64,000 nt of DNA from Arsukibacterium sp. UBA5043 (lineage in GTDB: Bacteria; Pseudomonadota; Gammaproteobacteria; Enterobacterales; Alteromonadaceae): the NCBI GenBank assembly GCA_002415085.1, contig DIBV01000017.1, forward strand, positions 361,818-425,817, in the 5' to 3' direction. Numbering within the stretch: the first letter of the stretch is position 1; each line of letters opens with the position of its first letter. Below are positions 8,723 to 18,224 of this stretch, one piece after another. The notes beneath the pieces are model-generated. The model had not been told where the DNA came from. It did no database searches and worked only from the letters and a program-made list of their open reading frames with translations. A program made the position numbers and the translations under genes.

Positions 8723-8731
8723 TGAGATTGG

Positions 8732-10009
8732 TTATAGCCTTAAATCGGCGTCGGCGGCATCGAGCAGGTATTTCAGGTCGTATAAAATATGCTGAGGCTT
8801 CGCCAGGGCTTTGATGCCCGTTGCGCCCATAGCGCGGAACTGCTTATGGGCTACGGCGACGATAATGGCATCGTAGCTGCCAGCAGCTGGCGTGGCAATT
8901 GGCGTAATGCCGTACTCATGCTCGGCCTCTTTGCTATCAACCCAGGGATCGTATACATCGGCGGTGACACCGTATTCTTTTAGTTCGCTGATAATATCAA
9001 TCACTTTGGTGTTGCGGATATCGGGGCAGTTTTCTTTGAAGGTTAGCCCCATCAGCAGTACTTTAGCACCAGCGACATGAATGCGTTTTTTGACCATGGC
9101 TTTGACCAGTTCACTAACCACATAGCGGCCCATGCTGTCGTTAATGCGCCGCCCCGCCAGTATCACTTCTGGATGATAACCTATTGATTGTGCTTTATGG
9201 GTTAAGTAGTAAGGGTCTACCCCGATACAGTGGCCACCAACCAAGCCTGGCCGAAATGGCAGGAAGTTCCATTTGGTGCCCGCCGCCAGCAATACTTCTT
9301 CGGTGTCGATATCCAGTTTATTGAAAATAACGGCCAGTTCATTGATTAACGCAATGTTGAGATCCCGCTGGGTATTTTCAATGACTTTGGCAGCTTCGGC
9401 TACTCTGATACTGCTGGCCATATAGGTACCGGCAGTAATAATGCTGGCATATAAGGCATCGACGGTTGCTGCGATAGCCGGTGTTGAACCGGACGTGACT
9501 TTTTTAATGGTCGTAACCCGATGCTCTTTGTCACCCGGGTTAATTCGCTCGGGGCTGTAACCGGCATAAAAATCAACATTGTATTTCAGGCCAGATACCC
9601 GCTCGATAACCGGGATGCAATCTTCTTCGGTCGCACCTGGATAAACCGTAGACTCGTAAATTACGATATCGCCCTGGCTTATCACTTTGCCCAGGGTTTC
9701 CGACGCTTTTATTAATGGGGTGAGATCGGGCCGGCGGTGCTCGTCGATAGGTGTGGGTACCGTAACAATATAAATATTGGCAGTTTTTAACTCATCCAGC
9801 TGATGGCTAAACTGCAGTTTAGACGCACTGGCCAGCTCTTCGCTGCTGACTTCTAACGTGTGATCGGTACCGTTTTGCAACTCGGCTACCCGGGCCTGGT
9901 TAATATCAAAACCCAGAGTCTGATAATGCTTTCCAAATTCTACCGCCAGTGGCAGGCCGACATAACCTAGACCAATAATAGCCAGTTTTGCATCTTTGAA
10001 CGCTGTCAT
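8732..10009 (-). CDS. wbpO: UDP-N-acetyl-hexosamine 6-dehydrogenase (WbpO/TviB type)
   Basis: 425 aa from ATG 10009, which has AAAGGAAAG just upstream. The open frame extends 20 codons further into the preceding gene, but that part is not family-like. The NAD-binding motif [17 protein letters not shown] is N-terminal. [20 protein letters not shown] holds the catalytic Cys. [20 protein letters not shown] and the C-terminal [16 protein letters not shown] closely follow Vi-antigen TviB. Such enzymes oxidise UDP-GlcNAc (or UDP-GalNAc) to the uronic acid. The neighbouring wbpP-type epimerase completes UDP-GalNAcA. The distinction from WecC rests on remembered family sequence. Confidence 0.88.
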   Translation of the reverse strand: MTAFKDAKLAIIGLGYVGLPLAVEFGKHYQTLGFDINQARVAELQNGTDHTLEVSSEELASASKLQFSHQLDELKTANIYIVTVPTPIDEHRRPDLTPLIKASETLGKVISQGDIVIYESTVYPGATEEDCIPVIERVSGLKYNVDFYAGYSPERINPGDKEHRVTTIKKVTSGSTPAIAATVDALYASIITAGTYMASSIRVAEAAKVIENTQRDLNIALINELAVIFNKLDIDTEEVLLAAGTKWNFLPFRPGLVGGHCIGVDPYYLTHKAQSIGYHPEVILAGRRINDSMGRYVVSELVKAMVKKRIHVAGAKVLLMGLTFKENCPDIRNTKVIDIISELKEYGVTADVYDPWVDSKEAEHEYGITPIATPAAGSYDAIIVAVAHKQFRAMGATGIKALAKPQHILYDLKYLLDAADADLRL

Positions 10010-10025
10010 ATCTTTCCTTTTGCCG

Positions 10026-11051
10026 TTATTTTGCTGGCTGGGCAATGTACCAGGGCATCGCCACGGCAATACCTTCGTTAATAGTATGGCTGGGTAAATA
10101 ACCCAGCATCAAACGCGCTTTACTCACATCGGCCTGCGAGTGGCGTACATCACCCGGCCGAAAATCGGCATATTGCGGACAATGCGGGTAAGCAATACCG
10201 TTACTTGCTAATGCCGTTTGAATCGCCCGAAATAATTGGTTTAAGGTGGTTCTGTCACCTACCGCCACGTTAAATACTTCACTTTGTTCAATGTCGGCCA
10301 ATGCTGCGCGCAAGTTAGCCTGTACCGCATTGGCGACAAAACAGAAATCACGGCTGGTTTCGCCATCGCCATTAATCACCACCTTGTCACCGGCGATCAT
10401 TGCCGCAGTCCATTTAGGGATAACCGCGGCATAGGCGCCGGCAGGGTCCTGACGCGGCCCGAATACGTTAAAGTAGCGCAAACCAATACTATGAAAACCA
10501 TAGCTGCGACTAAACACGTCAGCGTACAGTTCGTTGACATATTTGGTAACTGCATAAGGTGACAAGGGCTTACCAATATTGGCTTCTATTTTAGGTAGTG
10601 CCGGATGATCGCCATAAGTTGAGCTGGACGCCGCATACACGAAGCGTTTTACACCGGCGTCACGGGCGGCGACCAGCATATTCAGAAAGCCGCTGATATT
10701 AACATTATTAGTGGTAACCGGATCGGCCAGAGAACGAGGTACAGAGCCAAGCGCTGCCTGATGCAGCACATAGTCAACGCCATTTACTGCCTGCTGGCAA
10801 TCCGCGACGTTGCGAATATCGCCTTCAATAAAACTAAACCGCTGCCACTGCTCAGCACTTACCAGGCCTTGCACTTCATCTAAATTACGCTGATGGCCGG
10901 TAGCAAAGTTATCCAGACCGATAACCTGTTGATCTGCCTCCAGTAATGCCTGCAATAAATTAGAGCCAATAAAGCCCGCACAACCGGTTATCAGCCAGCG
11001 CGTGGCAGCAGAGCCAGGGGCTTTTTGTTTGATTATCTGACTAAAATCCAT
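10026..11051 (-). CDS. wbpP: UDP-GlcNAc(A) C4-epimerase (WbpP/TviC type)
   Basis: 341 aa extended short-chain dehydrogenase/reductase. [16 protein letters not shown] is the NAD site and [15 protein letters not shown] gives Tyr-x-x-x-Lys. [33 protein letters not shown] and [12 protein letters not shown] are diagnostic for the WbpP/TviC branch. It interconverts UDP-GlcNAc/UDP-GalNAc or their uronic acids. It is separated by 16 bases from the dehydrogenase and reads in the same direction, as in Vi-antigen and P. aeruginosa O6 loci. Confidence 0.88.
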   Translation of the reverse strand: MDFSQIIKQKAPGSAATRWLITGCAGFIGSNLLQALLEADQQVIGLDNFATGHQRNLDEVQGLVSAEQWQRFSFIEGDIRNVADCQQAVNGVDYVLHQAALGSVPRSLADPVTTNNVNISGFLNMLVAARDAGVKRFVYAASSSTYGDHPALPKIEANIGKPLSPYAVTKYVNELYADVFSRSYGFHSIGLRYFNVFGPRQDPAGAYAAVIPKWTAAMIAGDKVVINGDGETSRDFCFVANAVQANLRAALADIEQSEVFNVAVGDRTTLNQLFRAIQTALASNGIAYPHCPQYADFRPGDVRHSQADVSKARLMLGYLPSHTINEGIAVAMPWYIAQPAK

Positions 11052-11155
11052 TTCGGTGTATCCTTCTCGCGGCTACTAGCCGTTTATCGCGTTATTAAGT
11101 AAAGCATAACATGGCTGGCTAACTGAGTTAAACCTCTGTTTAGACCGTTAAAATG

Positions 11156-12292
11156 TTATTTATCCGCAGCCATATGTTGCTTTATAGCACTAACAATTCG
11201 CTGACAGGCTTTACCGTCGCCATAAGGATTATGGGCAAAGCTCATGCCCTGATAGTAGTCGTTGTCAGTGAGTAACCGGCTCACCTGCTCAACAATTTTC
11301 TGCCGGCTTGTTCCAACCAGCTTAACGGTACCGGCACTAACCGCTTCCGGCCGCTCGGTGGTATCCCGCATCACCAGCACGGGCTTGCCCAGCGAAGGCG
11401 CTTCTTCCTGAATACCACCAGAATCTGTCAGCACTATCGTTGCTTTACTCATCAGGTAAACAAACGGCAGATAATCTTGCGGCGGGATCAAATGCACATT
11501 ACTAACATCGCTGAGCAAACGATACACCGGCTCGCGGACATTGGGATTTAAATGCACCGGATAGACTATGTCGCAATCAGCAAAGGTTTTTGCAAGCTCA
11601 GCCAGGGCAGCACATATTTGTTCAAAGCCATCGCCAAAACTCTCCCGCCGGTGGCCGGTAACCAGAATTAAGCGCCGGCCATGCTGGCCATAAGGAAACT
11701 GCTTAGCAAAGGCACTGTTCAGTTTTTCATCCTGACCAATTTTATCCACTACCTGCAATAACGCATCAATAACGGTGTTGCCGGTAATCACAATGGTACT
11801 GGCAGCGACATTTTCAGCCAGCAAATTCGCTGCCGAGGTGTCAGTCGGAGCAAAATGCACACTGGTAATGGCGCCGGTTAGTTTCCGGTTGGCTTCTTCC
11901 GGCCACGGACTGTAGATATTGCCGGTGCGCAGCCCTGCTTCGACATGGCCAACGGCAATTTTTTCATAATAGCAGGCAAGCGCCGCGGCGAAGGTGGTGC
12001 TGGTATCACCATGCACCAGCACAATATCAGGCTGAAAATCACGTAGTACCGGTTTAATTTTCAGCAGAATGCTAGTGGTGACGTCATATAGATCCTGGCC
12101 GGATTTCATAATGGCCAGATCGTATTCGGGCTCAATAGCAAACAGGCTTAGTACCTGATCCAGCATCTCGCGGTGCTGGCCAGTGACACATACCCGGCTT
12201 TCAATTTCGCTATCGTCTTTTAGCAAATTGACCAGCGGCGCCATTTTAATTGCTTCGGGACGGGTGCCGAAAACACTGAGTACTTTAATCAT
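11156..12292 (-). CDS. wecB: UDP-N-acetylglucosamine 2-epimerase (non-hydrolysing)
   Basis: 378 aa. [14 protein letters not shown] at the N-terminus, [53 protein letters not shown] and [22 protein letters not shown] are the full set of WecB motifs. It makes UDP-ManNAc. AAAGGA lies 7 bases before the ATG. No WecC-type ManNAc dehydrogenase is recognisable here, so ManNAc may be used unoxidised, or a partner gene may lie beyond the window. It is the first polysaccharide gene after the mlaA boundary hairpin. Confidence 0.93.
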   Translation of the reverse strand: MIKVLSVFGTRPEAIKMAPLVNLLKDDSEIESRVCVTGQHREMLDQVLSLFAIEPEYDLAIMKSGQDLYDVTTSILLKIKPVLRDFQPDIVLVHGDTSTTFAAALACYYEKIAVGHVEAGLRTGNIYSPWPEEANRKLTGAITSVHFAPTDTSAANLLAENVAASTIVITGNTVIDALLQVVDKIGQDEKLNSAFAKQFPYGQHGRRLILVTGHRRESFGDGFEQICAALAELAKTFADCDIVYPVHLNPNVREPVYRLLSDVSNVHLIPPQDYLPFVYLMSKATIVLTDSGGIQEEAPSLGKPVLVMRDTTERPEAVSAGTVKLVGTSRQKIVEQVSRLLTDNDYYQGMSFAHNPYGDGKACQRIVSAIKQHMAADK

Positions 12293-12318
12293 AGCAATCC
12301 TTTGTAAATCCGTTTAAT

Positions 12319-12371
12319 TCACTCTGACCCCTTTTATTGCTTTTGATTTCAGCAAAAAGGGGTCAGAGTGA
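12319..12371. repeat. REP-like palindrome between mlaA and wecB
   Basis: A 17-bp perfect stem with arms 12319-12335 and 12355-12371 and a 19-base loop. The arms are in the opposite order from the other copies: TCACTCTGACCCC comes first and GGGGTCAGAGTGA second, so the A/T tracts face the loop. The core has four G/C instead of three. It lies at the boundary between the ccm-mlaA block and the polysaccharide block. Confidence 0.88.
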
Positions 12372-12377
12372 TTTTAG

Positions 12378-13241
12378 TTATTGAAATTCGTCGAGGTAAT
12401 CAAGTAGCTCGTCGTCCAGCTCTTCTTCTTTGGGCTGAGGCGGATTACCGTCGTAAATTTTAAATTCCTGGCGCTGATAATATGACTCTTTGACAAAGGC
12501 GTAAGGGTCTAATGAGTCTTCCAGCATTTGCTCCAGATTCATCAACTGCTCGCGGCTATCCAGTGCATTGATGGCAAAACGGGTTATGGTCAATGGCGTA
12601 CTTAATAATGCCAGTGGAAAATATAAGCCATCTACCACGTCACCGGTGGTATCACGCAGCGTGGTTGGCCCACGGCCTGGTAACATTAAATAAGCACCAT
12701 CACCGACACCCCATACTGCCAGGGTTTGGTTAAAGTCTTCGTCCGTTTGCGTCAGACCAATTTTTGAGGCGACATCGAATATGCCCAGCAAGCCAACGGT
12801 GGAATTGACCAAAAAGCGTCCGGCACTAATGGCTGCACGGCCTGGCTTAGCCTGTAATAAACCATTTAAAAAGCTGGCGGGTTCATCCAGGTTCTCCACC
12901 ACGTTAATCAGGCCTTTTCGCGCTGGTTTGGGTACTACCGTCATATAGCCTACCGTAGCGGGCCGCAGCAGGTACTTATCCAGCACATCGTAGTTAAAAT
13001 CCCATAGTGGCCGGTTTATCGACTCCAGCGGATCGCGCGGATCGGCATACGCCGGGGCTTCAGGCTCTGCTGCCTCGGCCGCCACTACGTATTCGTTTTC
13101 GGCAGGGTTTTGCTGCTGATTAACCGCTGAGCGGGGGTCTACCTTACTGGCACAGCCACTGAGCAATAGCATTAAACTCAGGGCTACTGCGGTTAACGAT
13201 TGCAGTACCGGTAATCGAAAATTGTTGTTAAAAACTGCCAT
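12378..13241 (-). CDS. mlaA: Phospholipid-binding lipoprotein MlaA (VacJ)
   Basis: 287 aa. The lipobox LLLSGC after an N-terminal hydrophobic stretch marks an outer-membrane lipoprotein. DPLESINRPLWDFNYDVLDKY, FLNGLLQ, AGRFLVNSTVGLLGIFD, TLAVWGVGDGAYLMLPGRGP and DGLYFPLALL are MlaA signatures. It removes misplaced phospholipid from the outer leaflet in the Mla pathway. The acidic C-terminus (EEELDDELLDYLDEFQ) is a local extension. The start follows the ccmI stop after one base, so it is transcribed with the ccm operon, an uncommon partner. Confidence 0.93.
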   Translation of the reverse strand: MAVFNNNFRLPVLQSLTAVALSLMLLLSGCASKVDPRSAVNQQQNPAENEYVVAAEAAEPEAPAYADPRDPLESINRPLWDFNYDVLDKYLLRPATVGYMTVVPKPARKGLINVVENLDEPASFLNGLLQAKPGRAAISAGRFLVNSTVGLLGIFDVASKIGLTQTDEDFNQTLAVWGVGDGAYLMLPGRGPTTLRDTTGDVVDGLYFPLALLSTPLTITRFAINALDSREQLMNLEQMLEDSLDPYAFVKESYYQRQEFKIYDGNPPQPKEEELDDELLDYLDEFQ

Positions 13242-13242
13242 G

Positions 13243-14448
13243 TCAGGGTTCCAGAGTCAGCGCTACGCTGATTTTTGCATCGTTAAAAGTAAGGATATCA
13301 GATTCTACCTGCACATCGCCTGGCATTTGCTCTACAGTTCCAGCCTGTGACATGCGGGCTACCACTATTACCTGCTCTGCCTTGGCTAAGCTCCAGTCGG
13401 CCTGCATCGCCATTTTTTCGTCCAGCAGCAATTCTACTTCGCCACTGGGTAGCGGGATCCGTTGCACTGCCAGTGGCAAATTAGAGCCACCGACCGCCCG
13501 GGCGAATAAAAACAGACTGGCCTCAGGATTAGCCGCCGCCAGTTGCGGCGCTACTGTTAAGCGCACCCTGATTTGCCGGCCAATACTGGCAGTCGTATCC
13601 GCACCGAGCTCACTAAGCTTGCTAAGCACCAGCGGATACCTTGGATCATCTTGCTCCAGTTGCTCTGCCAATAAGCTCCAGGCTTTAATTGCTTCTGCTG
13701 TGTCGCCTTTGTCATGTGCTATTAACGCCATTAATGACATGGCATCGAGATTATCAGGTTCGGTTAACAGCACCCTGGCCACTGCGCGACCTGCCCGGCC
13801 CAGATTTTCATCGCCACCTACCACGATTAACGCCTGAGAGTAGTTCAACAGCAACGGAATGCGGTTAGGGCTAAGTGCCAATGACTTTTCAAACGCGTCG
13901 ATCGCGTCTTCCATTAATCCTTGCGACATCCAGATCCGGCCAAGCAGCATCCAGGCCACAGCATCGTCGCCATCATCGGCCAGCTTGGTGCGCAGGGCTA
14001 AAGCAAATAGCCGTGTTTCATGTTCAGATAATGGCTCACCCTGGCTCAGCAGGGCGCGTTCACCGTAACTTGCCAATTCGGTTTTGGCTAACTGCCAGTC
14101 GGCCAGTTGCTGGTAATGGCCATTAAAACGATAGGTTAATGCCACTACCACTAACACCAGTACTATTAACGCCAGATGCCATAAAAACTGGTGTTTCGGC
14201 TGGCGAAAACTGACGGTTTGCTGCTGTTGCTGATTAAACTGTTGTTTTAACTCTGCCGCAGCGCTGGCAAAGTCGTTTTCAGCCAGTTCACCACTGTCGC
14301 GGGCCAGCGCCAGAAGTTGCAAGCGCTCTTCAAATAACTGCAATGGAGTCTGGTTATTGGCCGCACTGGCTTTACGGGGCCAGCTGATAATAATGGCGCT
14401 AAGTGCCAACATTAACAAGGCAACCAGAAGCAGAGGCCATAACGTCAT
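13243..14448 (-). CDS. ccmI: Cytochrome c biogenesis protein CcmI (TPR)
   Basis: 401 aa. Two hydrophobic segments lie in the first about 120 residues (LWPLLLVALLMLALSAIIIS and FLWHLALIVLVLVVVALTYR). Tetratricopeptide repeats follow (AWMLLGRIWMSQGLMEDAID and similar), then a C-terminal periplasmic domain. CcmI delivers apocytochrome c to the CcmF/H ligation complex. It overlaps ccmH by 4 bases. Last ccm gene of the operon. Confidence 0.9.
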   Translation of the reverse strand: MTLWPLLLVALLMLALSAIIISWPRKASAANNQTPLQLFEERLQLLALARDSGELAENDFASAAAELKQQFNQQQQQTVSFRQPKHQFLWHLALIVLVLVVVALTYRFNGHYQQLADWQLAKTELASYGERALLSQGEPLSEHETRLFALALRTKLADDGDDAVAWMLLGRIWMSQGLMEDAIDAFEKSLALSPNRIPLLLNYSQALIVVGGDENLGRAGRAVARVLLTEPDNLDAMSLMALIAHDKGDTAEAIKAWSLLAEQLEQDDPRYPLVLSKLSELGADTTASIGRQIRVRLTVAPQLAAANPEASLFLFARAVGGSNLPLAVQRIPLPSGEVELLLDEKMAMQADWSLAKAEQVIVVARMSQAGTVEQMPGDVQVESDILTFNDAKISVALTLEP

Positions 14449-14927
14449 TTCTTACTCCGGTATTGTTCAATTAGTTTATCCAGTTCAGCGTCCAGCGGGG
14501 CTGACACCGGCTGCTCTGCAATCTCTGCTGAGGACTCGTTAGCCTGCTGACGCCGGCGTTTTACCTGCAATGCAACCAGCGCCAGTAGCATTAACAATGG
14601 CGCCAGCCATAATAACAAGGTGTAACGATTAAGCGGTGGCTGATAATGGACAAAATTACCATAGCGGTTGATCATATAATCTAATACGTCATCGCGCTGA
14701 CGGCCCTGTTTAATCATATCGTAGGTTTTCTGGCGCATGTCGACTGAGACAATCGCATTGGAATCGGCAATATTCTGGTTCTGGCACTGCGGGCAACGCA
14801 GCTCGGCCGTAAGCTGCTGATAGAGCTGACGCTGGGCTTCGTTGTCAAAACTCAGCACTTCTTCTGTTGCCTGTGCCGACATGGCAAACAATATCAGGGT
14901 AAGGAACTGCAGCAGAATTTTCATCAC
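14445..14927 (-). CDS. ccmH: Cytochrome c maturation protein CcmH
   Basis: 160 aa. Signal peptide, then the redox motif LRCPQCQNQ at residues 43-51 (Cys45 and Cys48), then a transmembrane segment (YTLLLWLAPLLMLLALVAL) and a charged tail. It reduces apocytochrome thiols and holds them for haem ligation. It is the short form (the CcmI part is a separate gene). Overlaps ccmG and ccmI by a few bases. Confidence 0.94.
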   Translation of the reverse strand: MMKILLQFLTLILFAMSAQATEEVLSFDNEAQRQLYQQLTAELRCPQCQNQNIADSNAIVSVDMRQKTYDMIKQGRQRDDVLDYMINRYGNFVHYQPPLNRYTLLLWLAPLLMLLALVALQVKRRRQQANESSAEIAEQPVSAPLDAELDKLIEQYRSKK

Positions 14928-15508
14928 TCGGTGCTATCCTGTTGCCGCCATTTCTGATAAAGCGGTGCCAGTTTATTGCGCCATACCTGGGGATTGATAT
15001 CGCCAATATGGTGCTCACGAACGATGCCGTTACTATCGACAATAAAGGTTTCAGGCGCACCGCTTACGCCTAGATCCAGAGATAAACTGCGATCAGCATC
15101 CAGTATATTAAACTGATAAGGGTTGCCACGCTGCTGCAATTTGTTACTGACATCGGCCTGTAACAGCGCTAAATCAAAGCTTTCACCTAGGAGTGGATCT
15201 GCCGGCAACACATAGTATAAACCAATAATTTTAACGCCCTGCTGCTTTAACTCTGTCATATAACTCAGCTCGGCGTTGCAGGTAGGACACCAGGTGCCCC
15301 ACACATTCAGTAAAAACGTTTCGCCCCGCAGTTGCGCCGGCTGCCAGCGCTGTGCCGGCTGCATTAAATCGGGCAGGCTGAACGCCGGCAGCGGTTTATT
15401 AGTGGTAACCGACTCCCGCTCCATCGGATTGGAAAATAAGCCGCTTAGTAAAAATAAGGCCAGGGTCAGAAACAACACCAGGGGGAGATAAAACATCAGT
15501 TTACGCAT
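14924..15508 (-). CDS. ccmG: Thiol:disulfide interchange protein CcmG (DsbE)
   Basis: 194 aa, membrane-anchored periplasmic thioredoxin. N-terminal anchor (FYLPLVLFLTLALFLLSGLF); active site WCPTC at residues 73-77; SGAPETFIVDSNG holds the cis-proline region. It keeps cytochrome c or CcmH cysteines reduced. Overlaps both neighbours. Confidence 0.94.
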   Translation of the reverse strand: MRKLMFYLPLVLFLTLALFLLSGLFSNPMERESVTTNKPLPAFSLPDLMQPAQRWQPAQLRGETFLLNVWGTWCPTCNAELSYMTELKQQGVKIIGLYYVLPADPLLGESFDLALLQADVSNKLQQRGNPYQFNILDADRSLSLDLGVSGAPETFIVDSNGIVREHHIGDINPQVWRNKLAPLYQKWRQQDSTE

Positions 15509-17480
15509 TAGTGGCCTCCGAGTTACTCGCTGCAGTAAGTCTGCTGCTACCGCGGCGATAACGTTTATCGAGCAGCGCTACCAAAGCGCCAAGTGCCATT
15601 AACAAGCCACCGAGCCAAATCCAGCGCACAAAAGGCTTAACATATAAGCGCAGCGCCCAGGCATTGCCGGGTAACGCTTCGCCCAGCGACACATATAAAT
15701 CGCGGCTTAATCTGGCATGCACTGCCGACTCGGTCATCACGGTACGTTGAATAGTGTAGAAGCGTTTTTCAGCATGCAACTGACTGATAAATTCGCCTTT
15801 ACTATTATGCACGGCAATTTCTGCCGCTTCGCCGCCATAATTGGCGCCGTCTAACGGGTATACTTCCAGTAAGGTAAACTGATAACCGGCCAGACTGATG
15901 CTGTCGTTAATTTGCATCCGCACGTCGCGCTCAACGCTATAGGTTTTGGTCATGGCAACCCCAACCACCAACACAGCAAAACCAATATGGGCGATAGTCA
16001 TGCCGTAGTGGCTGGCGTGTAGTTTAAACGCACCTTTGGTTACCGAGCCAAACTGGCTAAGCCGCTGATATAGCTCATACAATGCTGACACCCCTACCCA
16101 GGCGCCCAGCAGCAGGCCGAGCAGCGCTAAATTAGCCTGAATACTTTGCATCGCGGCCAGGGTACCCAGCGCCAGGGTCAGACTGGCCACCGCGATTAAG
16201 CTAAAAGGCCTGAGTAATGGCTTAACCGGTTGTTGTTTCCAGCGTACCCAGGGCCCCAGCCCCAGCAATAAAGCAAACGGAATAGTCAGATAGTAAAACA
16301 TCTGGTTAAAGAACGGTTCACCAATCGAAATGGTGCCCAGCCCCAGCTCTTTATGAAACAACGGAAACAGTGTGCCTAAAAACACTACCAGAGTGGCAGT
16401 TAACAAAAAGACATTGTTGCCCCATAGCATCACTTCACGCGAAAACAGCTGATAGCGGGCCTGACTGCGTACCGAATTCATCCGGCTGGCATATAACGCC
16501 AGCGAGCCACCAATCACCAGCAGCAAAAATATCAGTAAGAAGATACCCCGATCCGGATCCGCAGCAAACGAGTGCACCGATACCAGCACGCCGGAGCGGA
16601 CTAAAAATGCCCCGACCAGGCTTAATGAAAAGGCACCTAATGCCAGCAATACTGTCCAGGATTTAAAGGTACCGCGCTTTTCAGTCACCGCCAGGCTGTG
16701 TAACAACGCAGTACCCACCAGCCAGGGCAGGAAGGAGGCGTTTTCAACCGGGTCCCAGAACCACCAGCCGCCCCAGCCCAATTCGTGGTAAGCCCACCAG
16801 CTGCCAAACATGATGCCCAGCGTTAAAAATAACCAGGCTGCCAGCGTCCATGGCCGGGCCCAGCGCGCCCAGGTACTATCAAATTTACCACCCATTAAGG
16901 CAGCAATCGCAAAGGCAAACGACACTGCGAAGCCGACATAGCCCATATATAACAATGGCGGGTGAATGATCATGCCAAAATCCTGCAGCAGCGGATTTAA
17001 ATCCATTCCCTCGACCGGGTAAAACGGCAAACTTCGGGCAAACGGATTAGACATAAACAACGAAAAAGCAATAAAACCAATATTGATAAGGCCCAGCACA
17101 CCCAGGATCCGCCCTTGCATTAACAAGGGCAGGCCTTTGGAAAATACTGCCACCAGAGCCGTCCAGCCCGACAACATCAATATCCACAACAACATTGAGC
17201 CTTCGTGGGAGCCGAAACTGGCGGTAATTTTATAGTACCAGGGCAAAATAGAACTGGAATTGGTCGCGACATTGATCACGGTAAAATCACTGGTTAAGAA
17301 CGCATGAACCAATGCCAGTTTGGCCAGCAAACAAAAAATAAACAAGCCAATGGCCAGTGGTTTGGCCTGCAACAGTGCCCGTTGGTTGGCGCTAAAACTG
17401 CCATATAATGGCACGGTTGCCAGCAGTACAGACAATGCCAGAGCAAAGGTCAGTGCCAGCTGGCCATATTCAGCTATCAT
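15501..17480 (-). CDS. ccmF: Haem lyase subunit CcmF
   Basis: 659 aa polytopic membrane protein of usual length. The tryptophan-rich WWD domain is seen at ELGWGGWWFWDPVENASF, and FGSHEGSMLLW, HPPLLYMGYVG and VRSGVLVSVHSFAADPDRG are conserved around it. It receives haem from CcmE and, with CcmH/I, attaches it to apocytochrome c. It lies 11 bases after ccmE, with AAGGGG before the ATG. Confidence 0.96.
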   Translation of the reverse strand: MIAEYGQLALTFALALSVLLATVPLYGSFSANQRALLQAKPLAIGLFIFCLLAKLALVHAFLTSDFTVINVATNSSSILPWYYKITASFGSHEGSMLLWILMLSGWTALVAVFSKGLPLLMQGRILGVLGLINIGFIAFSLFMSNPFARSLPFYPVEGMDLNPLLQDFGMIIHPPLLYMGYVGFAVSFAFAIAALMGGKFDSTWARWARPWTLAAWLFLTLGIMFGSWWAYHELGWGGWWFWDPVENASFLPWLVGTALLHSLAVTEKRGTFKSWTVLLALGAFSLSLVGAFLVRSGVLVSVHSFAADPDRGIFLLIFLLLVIGGSLALYASRMNSVRSQARYQLFSREVMLWGNNVFLLTATLVVFLGTLFPLFHKELGLGTISIGEPFFNQMFYYLTIPFALLLGLGPWVRWKQQPVKPLLRPFSLIAVASLTLALGTLAAMQSIQANLALLGLLLGAWVGVSALYELYQRLSQFGSVTKGAFKLHASHYGMTIAHIGFAVLVVGVAMTKTYSVERDVRMQINDSISLAGYQFTLLEVYPLDGANYGGEAAEIAVHNSKGEFISQLHAEKRFYTIQRTVMTESAVHARLSRDLYVSLGEALPGNAWALRLYVKPFVRWIWLGGLLMALGALVALLDKRYRRGSSRLTAASNSEATNA

Positions 17481-17491
17481 CGCCCTGCCCC

Positions 17492-18022
17492 TTAATAAGT
17501 TGGTTTATCTGCTGGTTTGCGGTAGCCATTCTCTGCTGCGCTGTCATCTGCGGCAAAATTTGCCTTTGAGGGTGGCACGTGCCTGATCCCCTTCATGGCT
17601 TCCGCGACTTCTGGCGGCATATATTCTTCGTCATGCTTGGCCAGCACTTCGGTTGCCGTAATAACATCCGGTGCCTGCAGGGTACCCTGCGCTACGATAC
17701 CCTGACCTTCGCGGAACAGATCAGGCAAGATGCCCTCATACTCAACCCAGACAGTCGGGCCGGTATCGACCAGCTGAAACCGTACTTTTAAGCTTTGCGG
17801 ATCGCGTGAAACTGTGCCGGGCACAACCATGCCGCCAATCCGCAGGCGCTGCCCGACCACTGGTTTAACTTTATCTTTACCCAGCCCTTCTACCAACTGA
17901 GTAGGGGTATAAAATAAATCAATATTTTGTTGCAAGGCAAACAACATGGCACCGACTGCACCGGTGATCAGGCTGATGATGAGTAAAATCGAAAACAGGC
18001 GTTTTTTACGTCTTGGCTGCAT
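17492..18022 (-). CDS. ccmE: Haem chaperone CcmE
   Basis: 176 aa. One N-terminal membrane anchor ([18 protein letters not shown]) and an OB-fold domain with [16 protein letters not shown]. The covalent haem-binding His130 and Tyr134 are in [11 protein letters not shown]. It carries haem from CcmABCD to CcmF. Start overlaps the ccmD stop (TAATG). Confidence 0.95.
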   Translation of the reverse strand: MQPRRKKRLFSILLIISLITGAVGAMLFALQQNIDLFYTPTQLVEGLGKDKVKPVVGQRLRIGGMVVPGTVSRDPQSLKVRFQLVDTGPTVWVEYEGILPDLFREGQGIVAQGTLQAPDVITATEVLAKHDEEYMPPEVAEAMKGIRHVPPSKANFAADDSAAENGYRKPADKPTY

Positions 18023-18222
18023 TAGATTTGTTGCTCCTGATACTGCTTAACTCGTTGTTCGCGGGCAATTGTCGCTTTTAACTGCTTTTTAACCTGGGTT
18101 TGCTGATAAACACTGATGCTGATTAAGCCCAGCAGCAACAGATACGTGATAGCAAACGACAACCAGACAAAAAAGCCATAGCCACCCATAGCCAGAAATT
18201 CACTGAAAGACTGAAAATGCAT
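18022..18222 (-). CDS. ccmD: Haem exporter protein CcmD
   Basis: 66 aa from ATG 18222, chosen because TAGGAGG sits 6 bases upstream; the longer open frame overlaps ccmC. A single transmembrane helix ([20 protein letters not shown]) is followed by a basic coiled tail. CcmD helps release haem-loaded CcmE from the CcmABC complex. Its position between ccmC and ccmE is the family norm. Confidence 0.9.
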   Translation of the reverse strand: MHFQSFSEFLAMGGYGFFVWLSFAITYLLLLGLISISVYQQTQVKKQLKATIAREQRVKQYQEQQI

Positions 18223-18224
18223 GA

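Larger units (their letters stand above)
7901..8723 (+). mobile_element. RAYT unit: REP-type transposase gene flanked by two GGGTCAGAGT palindromes
   Basis: A single plus-strand transposase gene sits between two hairpins of the same repeat family (7902-7944 and 8680-8722), inside an otherwise all-minus polysaccharide operon between the wbpO-type gene and rfbA. The right hairpin overlaps the end of the transposase gene. This arrangement fits a REP-associated tyrosine transposase with its cognate elements. Whether the unit moves as a whole is inferred, not shown. Confidence 0.7.

Noticed and set aside
13352-13837. Plus-strand 161-codon open frame inside ccmI
   Set aside because: Ser/Ala-rich antisense shadow of a well-supported gene, with no family motif or ribosome site. 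The same applies to other antisense frames such as 27792-28388 and 41993-42532.
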